The translations under genes and the position numbers were made by a program. From positions 97,445,435-97,509,434 of the forward strand of contig NC_084665.1 of NCBI RefSeq assembly GCF_028389875.1: 64,000 nt of DNA. Direction: 5' to 3'. Shown one piece after another: positions 58,879-64,000 of this stretch. Each line of letters starts with the position of its first letter. Within the stretch, counting starts at the first letter, position 1. Source of the DNA: Rhea pennata. Its lineage: Eukaryota; Chordata; Aves; Rheiformes; Rheidae. The notes beneath the pieces are model-generated. The model did not search any database, had not been told where the DNA came from, and was given only the letters and a program-made list of their open reading frames with translations.

Positions 58879-60911
58879 CCAACACAATTAGTTTGCATTT
58901 TAGTCAGCAGCTACTGGAGTTTAAACGAATGTTTTTGTTTCTAAATAATACTGTATCGATATTTTTGAATGTAATTTACTTTTAACACAATTCCCACCTT
59001 GAAGATTTTCTGCTTCATTTCGAGCTGCAGTAGGTCATTCCAAGCACCAAAAGTTCTAATAAAAAGCATGAAGTTTGTCTTCCTTCATTCAACATTACTG
59101 TCATTTCAAAATTTTTAAGCATGTTGAGAACTGAGAATTACTTACAGATGAGGCAGAAAGACTAAACGACATGCACTGCCCCACTGAATTAATCAAGCAT
59201 ACAGGCGATTCTGTCCTTCCTTCCACAGTTCTGCATACTACTCTGGTCAGACCAGTTCCAAATATGTCATCTAAACCTTACATTTCTTGTTCAATCTGGC
59301 ACCTCTGCTTTCAGTCCAGAAGCTGCTGATCAAAGAGAGTTCACAGAAGTGTGACAAATGGTTGGGGAATCCTTTGTCAAGAAAGGTCAAAAGACTTCTA
59401 GTAGGAATGAAAAAGGGAATGGTTTAAAAAGGAAAAAAAAAACGTTGTTGAAGAAATATTTAGCATAATAGGAAAGGGTTTACTACACAGGAGAAATCAT
59501 GGCAGGCACTAACCTGTGAAGCAGCACGTAAAAACAACAGAACTTGGAAGAACAAAGGTAAGAGTTGAACTACTGGCCATTTCGTACCACTCCTCGGCAA
59601 GCAGGCTCAATAGCATCACCATTTTGCAGGAGACTAACTCTTAGAAATGGTGCATATGCGACTGTGAAGCATTTTGAAAATTCTTTTTATTTTTCTTAAT
59701 AGATTACTTCAGAAAAATCCACAAAAGAAAAAAAAATCAATCTGCAGAGTTTGTGCTTCACAGATTTGGGATTTACAGACCACTGACAGAAAATCACTGA
59801 GTCCATGCAAGGCAGACATTCCCACCCTGTAACATTTGTAACAAAGTTTAACCTCCTTTCAGAAACCAAAAACAAGCATAAGTGCTTTTTCACTGAAGCA
59901 GTTTCATACACACTCTGCAGTTAGGTCGCCTGGACCAGTTAGATATAAAGGCTGAACCAGTAAAGGAAATTCCCCCACGTAATGCCACTTTCAGCTTGTA
60001 TCAATCCATCTGAAGGGCAGAGAGGGTATGGTTTCCCATTACACGTAACCTGATATAACTGCATGTCCCCAGCGAAACGGATAGCCTCTAGTCTGACACA
60101 AAAGAGGCAGTGGAAACATATGGCCACGGTCCCGCTGCCTGCGCACCACTCAGCTCTTTTGGTACCGCTACCCGTCCCACCAACCGCAGTGCAAAGAGAA
60201 ACTGTGCCTGCAGGAGAACGGCTGCAGAGGTAAACCCAAAGCCAGCAACTGCAGACTCACACCCGTGTGGGGATCAAACGCCCCCAACCATAAAACCAGC
60301 AAGGCAGAACAAATGTTTTTTAGTCAACCACGGACTGACTAAATTACTTCTAGGCTTGTATCCACACAGCTAAGCCATCTTAGCAAGCTGTAGGTTTGTA
60401 AGAAAGAATGGAAAATGCACGAATCAGGGGAGGGTAAAAAAATATTGGGGAATCCATTCTCTTCTGCAAGGTAAAAAATTGACATCTCATTCCTAATCTG
60501 ATTATTTCTTTTCTGAAAAAGCACCACCAGTTTCTGATAGAAAGTGGCATTTAGAACAACTTCAAAGCTGAAACAACCTCACATAGACTAGAATTATTCT
60601 TTTGCTTTCTGGAGCACGACTGCATCTCCTTCCAAATCACAAGGATGCCACCAGACCTCCACAAGGCTGGGGCTGAAGCAGGCGCCTTGCTGTATCATAT
60701 TGTAACGGAAGTTTGTCCTGGGTCCTGCGTTCCTCTAGTGAACCACTACCATGGGAATACGGGAAGGGAAGGAAAAGGGATTAAAAGGAAACATGGAACC
60801 TGATAAAGAGCTGGAAAGAGCTGGACAAGTGATGGAAGCAAAAGCAATGGAGCAGGAAGAAGGGAAAAACTGAGATGGTATGCTTCACTTGGGGAATAGA
60901 AAGGAAGAGTT

Positions 60912-60945
60912 AGATCTCATGAAGAGTCAGATCTCATGAAGAGTC
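60912..60945. repeat. 17-bp direct tandem repeat
   Basis: agatctcatgaagagtc occurs twice in tandem without change, inside a purine-rich intronic stretch. Confidence 0.9.
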
Positions 60946-63012
60946 TGAGAGAAACAGGAAAACACACAGCCAAGGCAACGAAAGTGTAAGTGATCTACGG
61001 AGAGGCTAGGGAAAGCTAGAACCTCTCTAGGGAGAGCTAGTAACTCAGCAGGAAGACATGGCCTGGGGTGAGAAAACCATGATGCTGTCAAAGGGAATAG
61101 GACCAGGAAAAGATCTAAGTATGAGGAAGACTGAATAACAGAGGCACAGGAAGACATACCTGGTCGCTATATCATACCCGTCTCAAGAACAAGAACCACA
61201 GGCTCCTGCCCAGCTACAATTCCTCTACCAGCAACAAATAAAAGATGCTTGCATAAAGTGGCTCACCCCTTCCGTGCTAGTCCACAGGCAGCATAACAGT
61301 AGCTTTTTTTTTTTCAAAATAATGGCAGCCTCAGTAACTGATATGAGCTATTTGGTTACCTTGAACAGTAAACTGTGAACTAGATCTAAAGCTCTGCTAA
61401 ATTAAGTAAGCAACTGGAGCAGATGTATGACAGGTCTTCTAGGAGATAAAGCATGATCACATTCACAAGCAGGACAAATGAATACTACAGTGACATCTTC
61501 CCCTCCCCCCAAAAAAAAAGAAAAAAAAAAACCCAAAACAAAAGAAAGCCCCCCAAAACCCCCAAAGCCCTCAAATAAGCCAAAAAAAAAGCTGTAGCTT
61601 GAGGTGCACTTAAATTTGCACCCACTCTTTGGTTTACCTTTCATTCCTGCTCTCCACATTGCTGTGGCACAAACATCAGCAACTACACAATGAACTAGAT
61701 GGAAAGACTGATCTAAAAAGCATCCCAGCTTTTGGATTTGGGGTTTTGGCTTGGTGTTTTTGAAAAGATTGTTTACCAACTGCATTAGCTCCCCGGTAGA
61801 GTTCACTGCCCAGATCAGACATTTGTGTCAGAACAGTGCACAGAGCAACAGAGCAGCAGGAAATAGCCAGAGGGAAGCAAAGGCTGCTTTTTTTTGACAA
61901 CACTGTTGATTTAAACTCATGTCAAACTGCAGACTTGATGTTAATGTAGTCTATGTCTAGCAAAGAGAGACAAAAAGGCTAGAATATATGTCACAGAGTT
62001 CATTAAGCTTTCTGAAAAATAACTGAAAATAGTTCTAAAATATGTCATCAGAATAAAAAAAAATCTTTCAGAGATAATGAAAATATTATTTAAGTGACAC
62101 TATAAAAAAAAGTATCAGTTTAGTAGAGCTAAATTCCTGTAAACCACATTACACTTCCGAGTTGAAAAATGTGTCCCTTTGTGCTCATAAAAATTAACTC
62201 TTTGCTTCACACACATCCAGGAACTATTCAAGAAGCTTCAGTGTCTATATTGTGATCCTGCTCAATAATTCAGGTCTCTGTACCTTCATATCACATTTTC
62301 TCAGTCTGTAGCAAGTTTTTCTTCCTGGCAATTCCAAAAATTTCATTTGACATTTGAAGATTTAATTCATTCTTACTTCTCATATTTTTTACAGAATTAG
62401 GAGAGCATTAATATGTTTCTCCAGGTTTAATTTGCCCCGGACACAAAAAGCAAAAGTGATTACCACATTTAGAAAAAAACAGGGGTATGAGGAAGGTGCT
62501 AGCATGTGGATATTTCTGTTCAGGAGCTTAAATCAATTTTTAACTTAGCCTCCAGAGAGCAGAACAACAAGGCTGGAGGGCAGAGGAGGAAAAGAACCGA
62601 ACATTTCCAGAGCCTTCCTTTGGAAAGGAACAAGTTTGGCAATCTGCAGGAAAGTCTTTATCTGAAGTTCTCCACTACTTTGAGAGTACCTACCTAAATG
62701 AGACCTACCCAAGGCCTTAGTCACTTTAGTCCATAACAAAGGAAAACTAAGCAGATCAGTGGAAAAAGCAGAAGACGACACTAATATAGAGGAATCACTG
62801 TGTTGTGCTACCAGTAACGGGAATCAACAGAGGAAATACTGTAACACAAATTCTGTAATTAACTTGTAAGTCTCATTACTAAGAACAAACAAGCTAATTT
62901 TTCAGTAGGTCAGCATGAAATAAGTTACATTTCAATTGCGTTAATAACAAAATACAGAATTAAAACATTCTCATTAGTTGTAGTAGCTTAAGACAAAAAG
63001 GACGCTCCCTTA

Positions 63013-64000
<988 letters not shown>

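Overview
This is vertebrate nuclear DNA, AT-rich, with small exons in long introns. It is most likely from a bird: there are several CR1-type LINE 3' ends (tails like 'attctatgattct'), and one tRNA-Ile-headed SINE with a CR1-like tail, the structure described for TguSINE1 of songbirds. No bacterial, viral or CRISPR feature was seen.

Two genes were recognised, both on the minus strand. SDHAF4 (succinate dehydrogenase assembly factor 4) lies at 4,537-10,152. Its three coding exons join in frame to 100 codons plus a stop, and it starts in a CpG island at about 9.8-10.6 kb. FAM135A, a DUF676 lipase-like protein, runs from the right edge of the window to its stop at 15,939. Eighteen coding exons were placed base by base. 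Their splice phases all agree and together give 1,477 codons plus a stop. The first coding exon (about 25 residues) lies beyond position 64,000. The same-strand order FAM135A then SDHAF4 matches mammals, where SMAP1 follows; no SMAP1 exon was seen in the left 4.5 kb.

Region by region: 1-4.5 kb is intergenic with one unexplained open frame. 4.5-10.2 kb is SDHAF4. 9.8-10.6 kb is a CpG island with a perfect 45-bp tandem duplication, a G-run cluster and a possible divergent splice donor. 10.6-14.7 kb is an intergenic spacer. 14.7-15.9 kb is the probable FAM135A 3' UTR. 15.9-64 kb is FAM135A, including one 2,320-nt exon for a long acidic, serine-rich linker and seven downstream exons for the hydrolase domain.

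The two genes have no known joint pathway. SDHAF4 acts in mitochondrial complex II assembly; FAM135A is an uncharacterised putative serine hydrolase. No new biological system can be claimed here. The best leads are a frameshifted partial duplicate of a FAM135A exon (58,772-58,878), an in-phase candidate alternative terminal exon (46,872-47,132), the tRNA-Ile/CR1 SINE, and a perfect 34-bp palindrome at 39,044-39,077.
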